Under the pieces are notes generated by a model, which saw nothing but the letters and a program-made list of their open reading frames with translations, was not told where the DNA came from and did no database searches. The position numbers were made by a program, and so were the translations under genes. Shown one piece after another: positions 62,714 through 64,000 of a stretch of DNA of 64,000 nt. Numbering within the stretch: the stretch's first letter is position 1; the number at the start of each line of letters is the position of its first letter. The DNA comes from Cuniculiplasma sp052315315 (lineage in GTDB: Archaea > Thermoplasmatota > Thermoplasmata > Thermoplasmatales > Thermoplasmataceae): the NCBI GenBank assembly GCA_052315315.1, contig JBLSDE010000001.1, forward strand, positions 40,949-104,948, written 5' to 3'.

Positions 62714-62786
62714 GGGCTCGTAGTCTAGTGGTTATGATACCGCCCTTACAAGGCGGTGGTCACCGGTTCGAATCCGGTCGGGCCCA
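62714..62786 (+). tRNA. tRNA-Val (UAC)
   Basis: Acceptor GGGCTCG pairs with CGGGCCC (62779-62785) with one G-U; discriminator A at 62786. Anticodon stem CCGCC/GGCGG, loop CTTACAA, anticodon TAC at 62747-62749. T arm CCGGTTCGAATCCGG. No intron, no encoded CCA. Confidence 0.96.
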
Positions 62787-62925
62787 TAAATATAATATAT
62801 TCAACATAAATATATCCCTCAAAGCTTAAAACTTTGTTCTAGAATTGCATTTTTAATAGAAAATCTAATGACAGTAATGCAGAATTCAAAACAATGTTTA
62901 TTAAAGAAATAACAATATATATAGT

Positions 62926-63177
62926 ATGGATCAGGATGTCCAGATGGATATCAAAGATGTGAGACTCGTTGTCGAAAAACACCTTAAGGATTTGGGTATA
63001 GACGGACCAGCTAGAATTGCATCTGCAAAATTCTATCAGGGCTATTGGAGTATTATTGTTGTCTATTCAAGAGATATAGAGGTTGAGGATAAAAAGCAAA
63101 AGATAGGAATTATTGCCTCATTGATAATAAATGACTCTACCAGAAAGGTTGAGGCATTCAAAGAGAACCCGACATAA
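62926..63177 (+). CDS. Orphan small protein ahead of a retropepsin-like gene
   Basis: 83 residues, family not recognised. One predicted alpha/beta domain: helix (VRLVVEKHLKDLG), strand (YWSIIVVYS), helix (KIGIIASLIIND), strand. The start region has AATATATA about 25 bases upstream. It lies 14 bases before the retropepsin-like frame, so the two probably form a cassette. Function unknown. Confidence 0.55.
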   Translation: MDQDVQMDIKDVRLVVEKHLKDLGIDGPARIASAKFYQGYWSIIVVYSRDIEVEDKKQKIGIIASLIINDSTRKVEAFKENPT

Positions 63178-63191
63178 GGAAGCTCTTTCAC

Positions 63192-63550
63192 ATGGGATTG
63201 ATTATCGAACAGATTGAAGTAAAGGGCACATGCAAGAGTGCCAAATTCTCCGCACTGATAGATTCTGGAGCTGAAGGTAACTACATAAATGCTGTATTAC
63301 CCAGTGGAATTAGACCAGAACAACTTGGGTTTATGTCTTACGGTGAAATTCCTGTTTCTATACAGGGTCATTGTCCAAGGAATTACATGGTTCATTGACA
63401 TTCGAGTATCTAAAACTAAATGGAATTATAATATCTGAACCAGAATTCATAATTCTCGAAAATATAGATTTTCCAGCCATAATTGGAGTGGAAATACTTC
63501 AAATGATTGGACTGAAACTGGACTTCATAACTGATACTATGAGAATTTGA
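63192..63550 (+). pseudogene. Retropepsin-like (clan AA) aspartic protease, frameshifted
   Basis: The first frame (63192-63398) gives an N-terminal half with the active-site ALIDSGAEGNYI (Asp24-Ser-Gly). A stop follows at once, but the -1 frame continues without interruption from about 63373 to TGA 63548-63550 with SKELHGSLTFEYL and FPAIIGVEILQMIG, the second half of the fold. Joined, the product is about 119 residues, a normal size for a dimeric clan AA protease. The break is a one-base loss or a sequencing error; no classical slippery heptamer is seen. Confidence 0.65.
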
Positions 63551-64000
63551 ACATTCAGTGGGTCCAATCCCTATTGAGGTTAAATATCATATTTTCGGGA
63601 TCTTCGGACTTTCAGGTGGGTTAACAGAAACAAAGGAATGAGAATATTTCTAATAATAGCGGGTTTCCAGTAAAAAAGATGAAATTTCTGTACAAACAAT
63701 ACTTTTTTAAATTGCAAACTCAGTTAATAGGTATTCTGCGGATATGCCAGGTCCGAAATTACACACACAAAGTGTGATAAGCCTATTTTCGATTAGTAAG
63801 TAGGATTAATGCGCGAGAGCTTTAAATACAATATAAACGCAAAAATGGGTGTAAATGAGTAGAGGTTTTCTATTTTCTACCTTATTCTGTAAATTTTCTG
63901 CATAACTTCCTGATTACCGCTGAAGATCAATCTATTTTTGACTGTTTATTTTCTTAATTATCCCTTTTTATCACTATTTCCCATGAAATTTCTTAAATAA
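63551..64000. other. Gene-free right edge with a strong promoter
   Basis: About 450 bases with no credible reading frame. A BRE-like CGAGAGC followed by TTTAAATA (63821-63828) forms a strong plus-strand promoter with predicted start near 63850. The sequence after it has only very short frames, so the product may be a stable RNA or a gene beyond the window. Confidence 0.4.

Overview
The window is about 64 kb of AT-rich, densely packed archaeal chromosome. It most likely comes from an acidophilic heterotroph of the Thermoplasmatales (Thermoplasma, Ferroplasma or Cuniculiplasma type). The support is a VAT-type Cdc48 ATPase, archaeal RNA polymerase subunits L and N, ribosomal proteins L18e, L13, S9 and L40e, archaeal MCM, aRF1, DUF424, a bifunctional fructose-bisphosphate aldolase/phosphatase, and a copT-copM-copA copper locus. 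Lineage assignment is inference from gene content; no rRNA lies in the window. First genes of transcription units often have a TATA box about 25 nt before the ATG (leaderless mRNA). Genes inside operons tend to carry GAGGTGAT-type ribosome sites, which helped choose starts.

Layout: 1-9 kb holds an SQR-like flavoprotein, an SppA-like peptidase, rpoL, a tRNA-G10 methyltransferase, an hsp20-ArsR operon with a palindromic operator, a site-2 protease, and fbp-dCMP deaminase-dedA. 9-12 kb has rpl40e, purQ, a P-loop kinase, tRNA-Cys and an MFS exporter. 12-16.5 kb is an accessory patch: a VapBC-type pair, a decayed IS5-type transposase and an IS1634-type element. 16.5-24 kb is core: two-subunit 2-oxoacid:ferredoxin oxidoreductase, pyrH, prf1, a PRC-barrel protein and vat. 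24-32.3 kb is a saccharide uptake and hydrolysis locus: Opp-type ABC transporter, TrmB-type regulator and GH1 glycosidase.

32.5-38.5 kb has small membrane proteins, a SAP/nuclease-like orphan, an acetate module (satP divergent from acs) and an MFS transporter. 38.5-40.6 kb is a small decayed island beside tRNA-Pro. It contains a probable Cas1 C-terminal remnant broken by two in-frame TGA codons, coupled by an ATGA overlap to an intact orphan gene. No CRISPR array was seen. 40.6-45.5 kb carries rpl18e-rpl13-rps9-rpoN, a SPOUT methyltransferase, FKBP and pyruvate kinase. 45.6-53 kb is a tryptophan operon, trpB2-A-D-F-E-G-C-aroF, convergent with an HTH_10 regulator gene. 53-56 kb is mcm-DUF424-methyltransferase.

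56.3-59.5 kb is copper homeostasis: copT divergent from copM-copA, with a strong palindrome overlapping the copM TATA box, then a Cys-rich orphan. 59.5-64 kb has a PHS-type MFS transporter, an aldo/keto reductase, tRNA-Val, a small orphan gene followed by a frameshifted retropepsin-like gene, and a gene-free right edge with a strong promoter. The least explained items are the Cas1-remnant island, the SAP/nuclease-like orphan, the retropepsin cassette and the operator palindromes at the hsp20, cop and sugar-transport promoters.
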